Source: JBCBSZ01 sp039185015 (lineage in GTDB: Bacteria; Actinomycetota; Acidimicrobiia; Acidimicrobiales; Poriferisodalaceae). From it: DNA of 64,000 nt. Positions 1 through 9,060 of the stretch are shown piece after piece (position 1 is the stretch's first letter; the number at the start of each line of letters is the position of its first letter). The position numbers were made by a program, and so were the translations under genes. The stretch lies in contig JBCDAU010000017.1 in the NCBI GenBank assembly GCA_039185015.1, forward strand, positions 48,468 through 112,467. Reading direction: 5' to 3'. A model generated the notes under the pieces. That model worked only from the letters and a program-made list of their open reading frames with translations. It was not told the DNA's origin and did not search any database.

Positions 1-631
1 CGGGCTCGGCGTGCGAGTCGAGCGCCGGATCGGGCTCGGCGTGCGACTCGAGCTCCAGGTCCGGATCGGGCTCGGCGTCGGGGTCGAGCTCCAGGTCCGG
101 GTCGAGCTCCAGCTCGGGATCGAACTCGACGGCATCGTCGTCCACGCCGTCGTCCGCTCGACCTCGGGCGACGATCCAGACGAGGCTGGCCAGACCGATC
201 GCGCCGACGACGAGCGCGCCGATCGCGACCGGATCGGCTCCGGAGTCCGGGGCGAGCGAGGAGTCGTAGGTGAACGCGAAGCCACCCTGCTGACGCGCAC
301 CCTCGTCGGCCGCCGTGCTCTCGTAGCGGATGACGTAGTCACCGTCGCCCAGGAGATCGCCGACGACGTCGACCTCCACGGAGGACGCGCTCGGCGTCCG
401 CGGTTCGCCCAGCTCGATGAGCTGGCCGTCGCTGCGCCGTTCGAGCGTGATGATCACGCCCTCCTCGATGAGGAACTCCCCGGCGAAGATCAGCCGGATC
501 TCCTCGACCTCCCCGACCGTCTGGCCGGGGATGGGGTCGGAGGCGATCAGCTCGGTGTGGGCCGCCGTCGACGCCGACATGGCCAGGACCAGCGCGAGCG
601 ATCCGGCGAGCACGAGCAACAGTCGTCGCAT
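1..631 (-). CDS. CopC-like copper resistance protein, C-terminus cut by window edge
   Basis: Read on the minus strand from the ATG at 629-631, the protein starts with a signal peptide (MRRLLLVLAGSLALVLA) ending before AHTELIASDPIPG. This is the usual start of mature CopC, where the N-terminal His binds copper. A beta-sandwich domain of about 95 residues follows, then one membrane helix (about residues 132-152). The visible tail is acidic and repetitive (ELDPDLE, AEPDPDLE, SHAEPDP units), from a short DNA repeat at 1-125. CopC domains bind copper in the periplasm and are often linked to CopD/YcnJ; no partner is visible here. No clear Shine-Dalgarno. The C-terminus lies outside the window, so the final length and any further domain are unknown. 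Confidence 0.75.
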   Translation of the reverse strand, partial: MRRLLLVLAGSLALVLAMSASTAAHTELIASDPIPGQTVGEVEEIRLIFAGEFLIEEGVIITLERRSDGQLIELGEPRTPSASSVEVDVVGDLLGDGDYVIRYESTAADEGARQQGGFAFTYDSSLAPDSGADPVAIGALVVGAIGLASLVWIVARGRADDGVDDDAVEFDPELELDPDLELDPDAEPDPDLELESHAEPDPALDSHAEP

Positions 632-689
632 GGGGATCAGTCTCGCAGGGCCGACCGTGTGCGCCACCGCGAGCCGCCCGGCCTCCGGT

Positions 690-2129
690 CTAGCCCAGAT
701 CGATCGCGGGGTAGAGCGGGTGGCGGGCGAGCAGCTCGGCGGCCCGCTTGGCGCACAGCGACGACACCTCGTCGGCGAGGGCGAACTTCGCCTTCGACGG
801 GGCGCCGGCCGACGTGGTCGTCGGTTCGGTCGCGGTGAGCGAGGTGACGATCAGGTCGGCGATCTCGTCCATCTCGTCGACACCCATGCCGAGGGTGGTG
901 ACGGCCGGCGTGCCGATCCGGACGCCGCTCGTGTACCACGCGCCGTTCGGGTCGGCCGGGATCGAGTTGCGGTTGGTCACGATGCCCGAGTCGAGCAGAG
1001 CCTGCTCGGCCTGGCGGCCGGTGAGGCCGAACGACGAGGCGGAATCGATCAGCACGAGGTGGTTGTCGGTGCCGCCGCTGACGACGGTCGCGCCTCGCTT
1101 CATCAGCCCCTCGGCGAGGGCGCGGGCGTTGTCGACGATGCGGTGGGCATAGTCGCGGAAGTCGGGCTGGAGCGCCTCGGCGAAGGCGACGGCCTTGGCG
1201 GCCATGACGTGGGGCATCGGGCCGCCGAGGACCATCGGGCAGCCCTTGTCGACGAACTCGGCGTACTCCTCACGGCACATGACGAGGCCGCCACGGGGGC
1301 CGCGCAGCGACTTGTGCGTGGTGGAGGTGACGACATCGGCGTGCGGGACCGGGTCGAAGTCACCGGTCAGGACCTTGCCGGCCACGAGCCCGGCGAAGTG
1401 GGCCATGTCGACCATGAGGACGGCGCCGACCTCGTCGGCGATCTCGCGCAGCTTGGCGAAGTCCACGAGGCGCGGGTAGGCCGAGTAGCCGCCCACGATG
1501 ACCAGCGGCCGGAACTCGCGGGCGAGCGCGGCGACCCGGTCGTAGTCGACGAGCGCGGTCTCGGGATCGACCCCGTATGAGCGCTGGTGGAAGAGCTTGC
1601 CGGAGATGTTGGGCCGGAATCCGTGGGTCAGGTGGCCGCCGGCGTCGAGCGACATCCCGATCATGCGCTGGTCGTTGAGCCGGTGGCGCAGCGTCTCCCA
1701 CTCGTCGTCGGAGAGGTCGTTGACGTGCTTGGCGCCCTGCTCGGCGAGCGCCGGCGACTCGACCTTGGCGGCGAGGATCGACCAGAAGGCGACGAGGTTG
1801 GCGTCGATGCCCGAGTGGGGCTGGACGTAGGCGTGGTCGGCCCCGAAGAGGGCCTTGGCGTGGTCGGAGGCCAGCGTCTCGGCCTGGTCGACCCACTCGC
1901 AGCCGGCGTAGAAGCGGTGGCCGGGCACGCCCTCCGCGTACTTGTCGGACATCCAGGTGCCCATGGTCAGCAGCGTCGCCGGGGAGGCGTAGTTCTCGCT
2001 GGCGATCAGCTTGAGCTGGGTGCGCTGGTTGCCGAGCTCCCCACGGACGATGTCGGCGATGCGGGGTTCGACCGCACCGATGACGTCGAGCGCGGCTCGA
2101 TAGGCAGCGGTCTCTGAAGTGTCGCTCAC
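690..2129 (-). CDS. glyA: Serine hydroxymethyltransferase
   Basis: 479 residues from a GTG start preceded by GAGGAGGA at a 5-base spacing. The enzyme interconverts serine and glycine with tetrahydrofolate and supplies one-carbon units in the cytoplasm. Visible family motifs are NQRTQLKLIASENYAS near the N-terminus, the GVPGHRFYAGCEWVD substrate region, and the PLP-lysine motif STTHKSLRGPRGG. It is longer than the common ~420-residue bacterial form because of an insertion (around DLSDDEWETLRHRLNDQRM) in the first half, so it belongs to the longer subtype. It is transcribed alone; the CopC-like gene downstream is about 60 bp away. Function confident. Confidence 0.95.
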   Translation of the reverse strand: MSDTSETAAYRAALDVIGAVEPRIADIVRGELGNQRTQLKLIASENYASPATLLTMGTWMSDKYAEGVPGHRFYAGCEWVDQAETLASDHAKALFGADHAYVQPHSGIDANLVAFWSILAAKVESPALAEQGAKHVNDLSDDEWETLRHRLNDQRMIGMSLDAGGHLTHGFRPNISGKLFHQRSYGVDPETALVDYDRVAALAREFRPLVIVGGYSAYPRLVDFAKLREIADEVGAVLMVDMAHFAGLVAGKVLTGDFDPVPHADVVTSTTHKSLRGPRGGLVMCREEYAEFVDKGCPMVLGGPMPHVMAAKAVAFAEALQPDFRDYAHRIVDNARALAEGLMKRGATVVSGGTDNHLVLIDSASSFGLTGRQAEQALLDSGIVTNRNSIPADPNGAWYTSGVRIGTPAVTTLGMGVDEMDEIADLIVTSLTATEPTTTSAGAPSKAKFALADEVSSLCAKRAAELLARHPLYPAIDLG

Positions 2130-2270
2130 GGGTCCTCCTCGGTGATGGTGGTGCCCAGGCGCACGGCGACTCGTCGGACCGCTCCCCGGTGGTCGGTTCC
2201 ACCCTCGGCGCCAGTCACGGTCCGCCGCCCACTGTACGAGGTGCGATCGGCAGGGCCCATGCCCCGGCGG

Positions 2271-3725
2271 TCACGCGTCGCGTCGGACGGAGTGGAGCCG
2301 GGGATGAGCGAGCGCGGAACGCATGGTGGGGTGGTATTCGATGGACTGTCCGCCGCCCTGGTGCTTCGCCTCGTACAACGCAGCGTCGGCCTGTTCGAGG
2401 ACGCCGTCGGGGTCGGAGCCGGGGAGGCCCGGCGCCACGCCCACGCTGACCGACAGCCGGAGGTGGATGCCCCTGGCCACGAGCGGGCGCTCGACGGCGC
2501 TGATCACGCGTCCGCCGAGCTCGAGCGCGTCTGCGACGTTGGACTCGATGAGGACGACGACGAACTCGTCGCCGCCCAGTCTGGAGACGAGGTCGACCCG
2601 GCGCACCTCGCTGCGGATGCGCACGGCGATCGCATCGAGCACCTCGTCGCCGACCGGGTGGCCGAAGCGGTCGTTGACGTCCTTGAAGCCGTCCAGATCG
2701 CAGTAGAGCACGACGTAGCGGGTCGAGCTGGCGCGGAGCGCCGCGAGGTGCGTGACGAGCCCATGCCGGTTCGAGAGCCCGGTGAGTTGGTCGTGGGTGG
2801 CCTGGTGGGCGAGCTGGCGCTCGAGCCGCTTCAGCTTCGAGATGTCGGTCGCTGCGACCGTGTACCCGACCCCGGGCACCAGGCTGACCGAGACGATCAC
2901 GTGGCGCTCGTCCGTCTCCGACTCGATGGTCCGCTCCTGCTGGACCCCGATCGCGGCCAGATCGAGGTCGACCACCACCTCGTCGATGCGCCGTCCGGCG
3001 ACGTCGTCACCGGCGAGCCGGACGGCGGCGGGGTTGGCCTCGACCACGACGCCGCGGCGATCGAGGGTCCAGATGGCGTCGCCGATCGTGTCGATGACCG
3101 CTCGCGTGCGTGCCTCGGCTGCCGTCAGCTCCTCGGCGAGGCGCGCGGCGTCCAGCCGGTGCTCGATCGAGTCGCGCAGCACCCGGTGCGCGTTCGCGTT
3201 GTACCAGAGGGCGATCACGGCGAAGCTGGCGCCGCCGATGGCCAGCAGCGGCAGGCCGTTGAGCACCAGGATCGGCGTCGCGGCGAGCCAGATCGCCGGG
3301 ATGAAGAGCTGCGCGATCCGGGGGATCGCCGCGTGGGCGACGATCGAGCCACCGGTCGCCGCGCAGAGGGCCGCGACCGTTGCGCCGTTGTGCGCGGCGA
3401 GGTCCTGCTCGGCGGCAGCCAGGGCGGGACTGACGCCGAGACCGAGACCGGCGAGCGTGTGCGCCAGGAGGGAGTGGCCGATCCACCCGTCGCTCGGATT
3501 CGCTCGGAGGAAGACCGTCCCGAGGTAGGTGGTGACCGTCACCATCGCCAGCACCCAGGCCGCCAGCAGGACCGGTCGGTCGGTCGGCCAGCTGAGTGCG
3601 GCGATCACCGGAGTGACCAGGACCATCGCGGCGGTCGTGGGGCGGCCGAGCCGCGTGGCCGTCGCTGCGAGCTCGGAGAGCAGGCGGACGTCGCTCGTGG
3701 GCGCGAGGAAGGAAGCGACGGTCAC
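2271..3725 (-). CDS. Membrane-bound PAS-GGDEF diguanylate cyclase
   Basis: 484 residues from a GTG start. The first ~190 residues hold about six hydrophobic helices, followed by a PAS domain (TRAVIDTIGDAIWTLDRRG onward) and a C-terminal GGDEF domain. The catalytic RLGGDEF motif is intact, and a product-inhibition I-site (RRVD) sits five residues upstream, so the protein should synthesise c-di-GMP and be feedback-controlled. No EAL domain follows. It lies 36 bp downstream of nudC on the same strand and may be co-transcribed. The stimulus is unknown; the PAS domain shows no cofactor ligand I can recognise. Confidence 0.9.
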   Translation of the reverse strand: MTVASFLAPTSDVRLLSELAATATRLGRPTTAAMVLVTPVIAALSWPTDRPVLLAAWVLAMVTVTTYLGTVFLRANPSDGWIGHSLLAHTLAGLGLGVSPALAAAEQDLAAHNGATVAALCAATGGSIVAHAAIPRIAQLFIPAIWLAATPILVLNGLPLLAIGGASFAVIALWYNANAHRVLRDSIEHRLDAARLAEELTAAEARTRAVIDTIGDAIWTLDRRGVVVEANPAAVRLAGDDVAGRRIDEVVVDLDLAAIGVQQERTIESETDERHVIVSVSLVPGVGYTVAATDISKLKRLERQLAHQATHDQLTGLSNRHGLVTHLAALRASSTRYVVLYCDLDGFKDVNDRFGHPVGDEVLDAIAVRIRSEVRRVDLVSRLGGDEFVVVLIESNVADALELGGRVISAVERPLVARGIHLRLSVSVGVAPGLPGSDPDGVLEQADAALYEAKHQGGGQSIEYHPTMRSALAHPRLHSVRRDA

Positions 3726-3761
3726 CCTTCAACGTCGGACGATCGCGGCGGCGGATGAGGC

Positions 3762-4559
3762 TCAGTCGAGCCGGCCCTCGAGCCAGGCCTCGACCATCCA
3801 GCCTGCGATGCTCATGCCGCCGATCGGCGCCGGAGGCAGCTCGTCGCGCCGGTACCAGCCGGCGTCGACGATCTCGCGCGGATCAGGATCGATCTCGCCG
3901 GCCTCCCACCGCGCCGTGAAGCCGACCATCAGCGAGTGCGGGAAGGGCCAGGGCTGGCTGCCGAAGTAGCGCACGTCGCCGATGTCGATCGCGACCTCCT
4001 CCTTCACCTCGCGCACCACGGCCTGCTCGAGGGTCTCCCCCGGCTCCACGAAGCCGGCGAGCGCGCTGTAGAAGCGGCCGGGGAACTGACGGCCGTGGGC
4101 GAGGAGGACCTCGTCGCCACGGCGGACGAGCATGATCACGGCTGGCGCGAGTCGGGGGTACGCCCGCAACCCGCAGCTCGGGCAGCGGCGGGCCCGCTCC
4201 TCCTCGACCGGATCGGCGACGATGTCGGTCACCGTGCCGCACCGGCCGCAGAAGCGGTGGTCCCGGTCCCAGGTGATGATCTGCTGCGCCCGCCCGGCGA
4301 GGACCCAACGGTCGTCGGGGATCCGGCCGTAGAGGCTCCGGAGGGGGATCCACTCGTGGTCGTCGTGATCGATGCGCTCCTCGACGTCGATGGCCCAGAC
4401 CGACTGCTCGCGGAGGAGACCGAGGTGGTGCCGGCGCCCGTCGACCGGCGATGCGGTCGCCTCCGGGAGTCCGGCGCCGATCAGCACCGCACCCTCGTGG
4501 ATGCAGATCCACATCGCCTCGCCATCGTGCTCGGCCGGGCGGACCTGGGGTCGGAACAT
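3762..4559 (-). CDS. nudC: NAD(+) diphosphatase (NADH pyrophosphatase / NAD-decapping Nudix hydrolase)
   Basis: 265 residues. A four-cysteine zinc ribbon (CGRCG ... CPSCG, about residues 104-125) precedes the Nudix box GFVEPGE...REVKEE. The NudC-specific SQPWPFPHS motif follows directly and separates it from other Nudix enzymes. The usual Gly near the end of the Nudix box is Ala (EEVAI), a tolerated change. The enzyme cleaves NAD(H) to NMN and AMP and removes NAD caps from RNA. It is divergent from the PLP-enzyme gene starting at 4628, with 68 bp between them. Confidence 0.93.
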   Translation of the reverse strand: MFRPQVRPAEHDGEAMWICIHEGAVLIGAGLPEATASPVDGRRHHLGLLREQSVWAIDVEERIDHDDHEWIPLRSLYGRIPDDRWVLAGRAQQIITWDRDHRFCGRCGTVTDIVADPVEEERARRCPSCGLRAYPRLAPAVIMLVRRGDEVLLAHGRQFPGRFYSALAGFVEPGETLEQAVVREVKEEVAIDIGDVRYFGSQPWPFPHSLMVGFTARWEAGEIDPDPREIVDAGWYRRDELPPAPIGGMSIAGWMVEAWLEGRLD

Positions 4560-4615
4560 GGTCGGAGAGTCTGGCGCGGACGCGCCACGGGATCGATCCG
4601 GGGGTGGTCGGGCCG

Positions 4616-4621
4616 TAGCGT
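4616..4621 (+). promoter_or_regulatory. Putative -10 box, leaderless start of the 4628 gene
   Basis: TAGCGT ends 6 bases before the ATG at 4628, and no Shine-Dalgarno is visible. Transcription would begin at or next to the start codon. Confidence 0.4.
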
Positions 4622-4627
4622 GCGCCC

Positions 4628-5755
4628 ATGGACCGACCGACGCCCGAGCGGGCCGACATGGACCTCCACACCTGGCTGATCTGGAGCGGTCGGCCGACCG
4701 GCCTCGGTGAGCCGCTCAACGAGCCACCGGTCATGGCATCGAACTATCGGCTCCCGGCGGAGCGGTACTACACGCGCACCGAGGGCACGCCGACACAGAA
4801 CGCCTTCGAGGACCTGATGGGGGGCCTGGAGGGTGGTCGGTCGCTGGCCTTCTCCTCGGGCATGGCCGCCGTCGCCACGCTGTTCCACGGCCTCCCCGTC
4901 GGCGCGAGCCTCGCGATCCCGGAGGATCCGTATCACGCCGTCAACGGCTTGGCCGTCGAGGGTGCGGAGCAGGGTCGGTGGACGGTGGAACGCCTCGACC
5001 TCGCCGACTCCGACGCCTGGATCGAGGCCGGGCAGCGGTGTGACCTCCTCTGGCTGGAGTCCCCGGCGAACCCGCTCCTCACCGTGGCCGACCTCCCGGC
5101 GATCTGCGGTGCTCCTCGGCGTGAGGGCTGCCTGGTGGCCGTGGACAGCACCTTCGCCACACCGATGGTCCAGCGCCCGCTCGACTTCGGCGCCGACGTC
5201 GTGATGCAGTCGGCGACGAAGTTCATCGGCGGCCACAGCGACCTGCTCGCCGGTGTGCTGACGGTGCGCGACGACGGCCTGTACGACGCGCTCTACCACC
5301 GGCGTGTGCTCAACGGCGGCACGATCGGTGGGCTGGAGGCCTTCCTCGCCCTCCGTGGCGCTCGGACGCTGGGGCTGCGAATGGAGAAGGCCATGGCCAA
5401 CGCGGGGGAGCTGGCCTCCCGCCTTGCGGGACATCCGGAGATCGAGCGGGTCCGCTACCCCGGCCTCGCCTCCCACGACACGCATGCGCAGGCAGCGTCG
5501 TTCATGCAGGGCTTCGGAGCGATGATGAGCTTCGACGTCGTCGGCGACGGCGCGAGGGCGTCCGCCTTCGTGGAGTCCGCCCGGATCATCAACAACGCGA
5601 CGAGCCTGGGCGGCATCGAGTCGACGATGGAGCGCCGCGCGCTGATCCCCGGTCAGGAGCGCATGCCGCCGACGCTGATCCGGTTCAGCGTCGGGTGCGA
5701 GCACGTCGACGACTTGTGGCGCGACCTCGACGAGGCGCTGGCGGCGACCGCCTGA
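4628..5755 (+). CDS. Cystathionine gamma-synthase/lyase-type PLP enzyme
   Basis: 375 residues of the Cys/Met metabolism fold-type I family. The PLP lysine is in SATKFIGGHSD, the phosphate-binding Tyr region is RYYTRTEGTPTQNAFE, and the C-terminal SLGGIEST and IRFSVGCEHVDDL motifs are typical. Family members catalyse gamma-replacement or elimination on homoserine derivatives or cystathionine. The exact reaction cannot be told from sequence alone. It is somewhat shorter than MetY-type enzymes. A true MetY is encoded separately at 7127-8416, so this is more likely a synthase or lyase. It is read alone with a leaderless-type promoter. Confidence 0.85.
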   Translation: MDRPTPERADMDLHTWLIWSGRPTGLGEPLNEPPVMASNYRLPAERYYTRTEGTPTQNAFEDLMGGLEGGRSLAFSSGMAAVATLFHGLPVGASLAIPEDPYHAVNGLAVEGAEQGRWTVERLDLADSDAWIEAGQRCDLLWLESPANPLLTVADLPAICGAPRREGCLVAVDSTFATPMVQRPLDFGADVVMQSATKFIGGHSDLLAGVLTVRDDGLYDALYHRRVLNGGTIGGLEAFLALRGARTLGLRMEKAMANAGELASRLAGHPEIERVRYPGLASHDTHAQAASFMQGFGAMMSFDVVGDGARASAFVESARIINNATSLGGIESTMERRALIPGQERMPPTLIRFSVGCEHVDDLWRDLDEALAATA

Positions 5756-5789
5756 CCGCCCCGACCGCACGGACCTGATCCGTGGGAGC

Positions 5790-6416
5790 ATGACGAACGT
5801 GGGCCCGGAGGACGAACTCGATCCTGCTGCGCCCGAGCTCGTCCTCGACGCGTTGGTCCACGATCTCCGGTCACCGCTCCGGGCGGTGTCCAACTACACC
5901 TCGGTGGGCGACGAGATCGAGATCATCGAACGCATCGCCACCGCCGTCGGCCTCGCCCACGACCAGCTGGACGGAGCGGGCGAGTACCTCGAGCTCCTCC
6001 GCACGGTCGACGTCGTGGACGAAGCGGTCGAGGTCGGGGACGCGGTCCGCGTCGCCGCTGCCGACCGCCTCGACGTCGAGGTGGGCGGCGAGTCGAGCAT
6101 CGTGGCGCCGGCATCGCTGCCTGCGGCCCTGGGGGTCCTCGTGGCCGACGCCGTCGCCACCGGAGCCGGTCAACTGTCGGTCGTCGTGACGGGTGGTGGC
6201 GTCGACGGCTGGGAGATCCGGCTGTCGGCGAGCGGGCGGGGTGTCGCGGGGCCGGGCGACCCTCGCGGGCTCGCGCCGTTCCGGTGGTCGGACGGGTCCA
6301 GGACCGACGGCCCGCTCGGACCTCTCGCTGCGTGGATCGCCGCTCGCCGATGGGGTGGCGGGCTGGAGCTGGCCGCCGAGCCCGGCGTCTCGACCACCTG
6401 GAGACTGACGGGTTAG
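5790..6416 (+). CDS. Orphan histidine-kinase-like protein with degenerate ATPase domain
   Basis: 208 residues. Near the N-terminus LVHDLRSPLRAVSNY resembles the H-box of HisKA domains, close to the form HDLxxPLRxVSxY seen in phytochrome-type kinases. The rest resembles a reduced HATPase_c domain: LVADAVATGAGQL may be an N-box remnant and SASGRGVAGPGDPRG a G1-like loop, but the conserved Asn and DxGxG are not clear. There is no sensor or membrane segment. It could be a phosphotransfer partner or an inactive kinase. Two receiver proteins lie 2.6-4 kb downstream (9061, 9590) and may be partners; that link is inference. Confidence 0.6.
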   Translation: MTNVGPEDELDPAAPELVLDALVHDLRSPLRAVSNYTSVGDEIEIIERIATAVGLAHDQLDGAGEYLELLRTVDVVDEAVEVGDAVRVAAADRLDVEVGGESSIVAPASLPAALGVLVADAVATGAGQLSVVVTGGGVDGWEIRLSASGRGVAGPGDPRGLAPFRWSDGSRTDGPLGPLAAWIAARRWGGGLELAAEPGVSTTWRLTG

Positions 6417-6589
6417 TGCACCAACCGCAGCGCGAACCACGCGAGGGCGGCCATCGTCACGCCGGCGACGAACCAGAGCAGGTCTCGGTCGCGCCGCGCC
6501 CACCAGAGCGCGGGCGCAGCGACCGCGAGCACGACCAGGAGCTGGACGAGAGCGCCGGTGTCGGTGCGGGGGAGCAGCAGGTCGCGCAC
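6413..6589 (-). CDS. Small two-helix membrane protein
   Basis: 58 residues from a GTG start with GAGG about four bases upstream. Two hydrophobic helices (LVQLLVVLAVAAPALWW and FVAGVTMAALAWFAL) are separated by a charged ARRDRD turn. It follows the CoA-binding protein gene by 43 bp on the same strand and may be the last gene of the metY operon. It overlaps the end of the convergent histidine-kinase-like gene by 4 bp. No family recognised; the start is uncertain. Confidence 0.45.
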   Translation of the reverse strand: MRDLLLPRTDTGALVQLLVVLAVAAPALWWARRDRDLLWFVAGVTMAALAWFALRLVH

Positions 6590-6632
6590 GGGCCTCGGAA
6601 CCGTCGACGACCGTGCGGGATTCCGCTGCCGA

Positions 6633-7130
6633 TCAGGGTCGGCGACGACGAGAGTCGATGACGCCCGTGTCGAAGCCGGCGAGGTGCAGTCCGCCGTGGA
6701 ACCGGGCGTGCTCGATCTTGAGGCAACGGTCCATCACGACCTCGAGCCCGCCGTCGAGCGCGATCTGCGCCGCCTCGTCGCTCCAGATGCCGAGCTGCAG
6801 CCAGAGCGCCTTCGCCCCGACCTCCACGGCCTCGGCGGCGATCGCCGGGCAGTCCTCCGCCCGGCGGAACACGTCGACGATGTCGGGCGGTTCGGCGAGG
6901 TCGGAGAGCGAGGCGACGACGGGCCGCCCGAGGATCTCGGTCTCCCGGGGGTTCACGGGATGCAGCTCGTAGTCGGTGGTGCCCAGCAGGTAGGTCGCGA
7001 CGAAGTTCGACGACCGCGCCGGGTTGGCCGAGGCGCCGACCATCGCGATCGAGCGGGTGCGGGCCAGCAGCGTCCGCCTCTCGCTCGCCGTCGGAGGCGT
7101 CCAGCCGTCGGGTCCCTGCCGTTCGGTCAT
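6633..7130 (-). CDS. CoA-binding Rossmann protein (YccU-like)
   Basis: 165 residues. The N-terminal motif SIAMVGASANPARSSN and the NPRETEILGRPVVASL segment match the CoA_binding family, a single Rossmann domain related to succinyl-CoA synthetase alpha. It ends with a conserved DRCLKIEH segment. The ATG overlaps the stop of metY by 4 bp (ATGA), so translation is coupled. This pairing with O-acetylhomoserine sulfhydrylase is common in bacteria; a role in CoA-related regulation of sulfur metabolism is only suggested. The start chosen is the ATG in that overlap. A longer reading in this frame runs antisense-like across metY and is not real. Confidence 0.88.
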   Translation of the reverse strand: MTERQGPDGWTPPTASERRTLLARTRSIAMVGASANPARSSNFVATYLLGTTDYELHPVNPRETEILGRPVVASLSDLAEPPDIVDVFRRAEDCPAIAAEAVEVGAKALWLQLGIWSDEAAQIALDGGLEVVMDRCLKIEHARFHGGLHLAGFDTGVIDSRRRRP

Positions 7131-8416
7131 GACGTCACCGCCGCGGAGAGGGCCTGGTCGAGATCCCACATCAGGTCGTCGAGGTCTTCCAGTCCGACGG
7201 AGATGCGGACCATGTCGGCGCTGACACCGCTCGACGCCAGTGCCTCGTCGGACAGTTGCTGGTGCGTCGTCGACGCCGGGTGGATCACGAGCGTCTTGGC
7301 GTCGCCCACGTTCGCCAGGTGGGAGATGAGTTGCAGTGACTCGATGAACCTCGAGCCCGCCTCGCGGCCGCCGGTGACCCCGAACGTGAAGATCGCCCCG
7401 GGCCCGCCGGGCACGTACCGCTCGGCGAGCGGGCGGTGGGGTGAGTCGGGCAGCCCGCCGTAGCTCACCCAGGACACCGATGGATGCTCGTCGAGCCATT
7501 CGGCCAGCCGCTGCGCGTTCTCGACGTGGGCGGCCATGCGGAACGGCAGCGTCTCGATGCCCTGCAGCAGGAGGAAGGCGTTCATCGGTGACAGGCACGC
7601 CCCGACGTCTCGGAGCTGCTCGGCGCGGACCTTCGAGCAGAACGCGTACTCGCCGAAGTTGTCGTACCAGCGCAGGCCGTTGTACGTCGGCGCCGGGTCC
7701 GTGAGGTGCGGGAACCGGCCGTTGTGCCAGGGAAAGCGGCCGGAGTCGACGATGACCCCGCCGATCGAGGTCCCGTGGCCGCCGAGGAACTTGGTGGCCG
7801 AGTGCACGACGATGTCGGCGCCGTGCTCGAGCGGTCGGCAGAGCCAGGGCGTGGCGAAGGTGTTGTCGACCACGAGCGGTACGTCGTGGGCGTGGGCGAC
7901 GTCGGCGAGGGCGCTGAGGTCGGCGACCGCGCCGCTCGGGTTCGCGATGATCTCGGTGTAGACCGCACGCGTCTCGGGTCCGATCGCCTCGGCGATGCGG
8001 TCGGGGTGGGGGTCGGCGACGAAGGTGGTCTCGATCCCGAGCCAGCGCATCGTGTGGTCGAGCAGCGTGTGGGTGCCGCCGTAGAGACCGGCGGTGGCGA
8101 CCAGGTGGTGGCCGGCGCCGGCGAGGGCGGTCAGCGACAGGAACTCGGCTGCCTGCCCGCTGGCGGTCGCGACGCCACCGATGCCGCTCTCCAGACTCGC
8201 CATGCGCTCCTCGAACGCCGACACGGTCGGGTTCGAGATGCGGCTGTAGATGGTCCCGAACTTCTGGAGGGCGAAGAGATCCGCCGCGTCCTGGGTGTCG
8301 TCGAAGACGAAGCTGGTCGACTGGTAGATGGGCACGGCCCGAGCCCCGGTCGACGGGTCGGGTTGGCCGCCGGCATGCAGCGCCCGGGTGCGGAACCCCC
8401 ACTCACGATCGGTCAC
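7127..8416 (-). CDS. metY: O-acetylhomoserine sulfhydrylase
   Basis: 429 residues from the GTG at 8416, giving the normal family start TDREWGFRTRALHAGG. PLP lysine in HSATKFLGGHGTSIGG; the SRISNPTVSAFEERMASLE segment is typical of MetY. It makes homocysteine from O-acetylhomoserine and sulfide in methionine synthesis. An upstream in-frame GTG (8494) would add about 26 Arg-rich residues and run into the divergent 8487 gene, so I reject it. The CoA-binding gene follows with a 4-bp overlap. Confidence 0.92.
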   Translation of the reverse strand: MTDREWGFRTRALHAGGQPDPSTGARAVPIYQSTSFVFDDTQDAADLFALQKFGTIYSRISNPTVSAFEERMASLESGIGGVATASGQAAEFLSLTALAGAGHHLVATAGLYGGTHTLLDHTMRWLGIETTFVADPHPDRIAEAIGPETRAVYTEIIANPSGAVADLSALADVAHAHDVPLVVDNTFATPWLCRPLEHGADIVVHSATKFLGGHGTSIGGVIVDSGRFPWHNGRFPHLTDPAPTYNGLRWYDNFGEYAFCSKVRAEQLRDVGACLSPMNAFLLLQGIETLPFRMAAHVENAQRLAEWLDEHPSVSWVSYGGLPDSPHRPLAERYVPGGPGAIFTFGVTGGREAGSRFIESLQLISHLANVGDAKTLVIHPASTTHQQLSDEALASSGVSADMVRISVGLEDLDDLMWDLDQALSAAVTS

Positions 8417-8486
8417 GGCCAGCACTCTACGGGGCGACGGGAGAGGTGGGCGCGTAGCCGTCCGGCCGCGTATCGTGATCGCCCGG

Positions 8487-9056
8487 ATGACCACCGTCGC
8501 GCTGACGCTCCGCCGATCGACCCGAGTCGTGCACGAGCACGCCGAGGAACGCCTCGGGCTCCCGGGGTCGCTCCGCAGCCGCGACGACGTCGACGAGCTG
8601 CTCCGACGGTGGCACGCGCTGTTCGTCGAGCTCCGCCCGGTGCTGGAGGCCGACGGCCCTCACGGCGCGCCACCGGTGCCGCAGCTGGTCGACGTGCTGG
8701 CCGAGGACCTCGTCGCTCGTGGCCTGCGCCCGGCGACCGCACCCGGTCGGCCCGCGCACTACGGGAGCGCGGCGCAGCGAGCCGGCGCGGCGTACGTCGT
8801 GGCCGGCGCGCAGCTCGGGGTCCGGCAGGTCGCCGGCGCCCTTCCGGCGGCGTGGAGGGACGACAGCCGCTACCTCGGTGGCACGACGGCGGCGCTCCGG
8901 TCGATGGCCGAGCTGCGGGCGTGGCTCGACCGCTGGGACGACGAGGCGGTCGACGAGATCGTCGCCGGTGCCGAGGCCACCTTCGGGCGGTCGATCGAGA
9001 TCCTCGGCGCGGCGCCATGGAGCGAACCGTTGTCCACCACCACCGAGGCCCGGTGA
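8487..9056 (+). CDS. Heme oxygenase-like protein (BphO-type)
   Basis: 189 residues, helical. RVVHEHAEERLG near residue 15 places a His where bacterial heme oxygenases carry the proximal heme ligand. GAAYVVAGAQLGVRQVAGAL (about residues 98-117) resembles the GxxYVxEGSxLG distal-helix motif. Such enzymes open heme to biliverdin, the chromophore precursor of bacteriophytochromes. The receiver gene at 9061 starts 4 bp after its stop, so the two form an operon. No phytochrome is in the window. The distal glycines are only partly conserved (AGAQLG), so a non-enzymatic heme-oxygenase-like role is possible. Confidence 0.6.
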   Translation: MTTVALTLRRSTRVVHEHAEERLGLPGSLRSRDDVDELLRRWHALFVELRPVLEADGPHGAPPVPQLVDVLAEDLVARGLRPATAPGRPAHYGSAAQRAGAAYVVAGAQLGVRQVAGALPAAWRDDSRYLGGTTAALRSMAELRAWLDRWDDEAVDEIVAGAEATFGRSIEILGAAPWSEPLSTTTEAR

Positions 9057-9060
9057 CGGC

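Noticed and set aside
8417..8494. N-terminal extension of MetY
   Set aside because: It is Arg/Thr-rich, crosses the divergent 8487 start, and would precede the normal family N-terminus.
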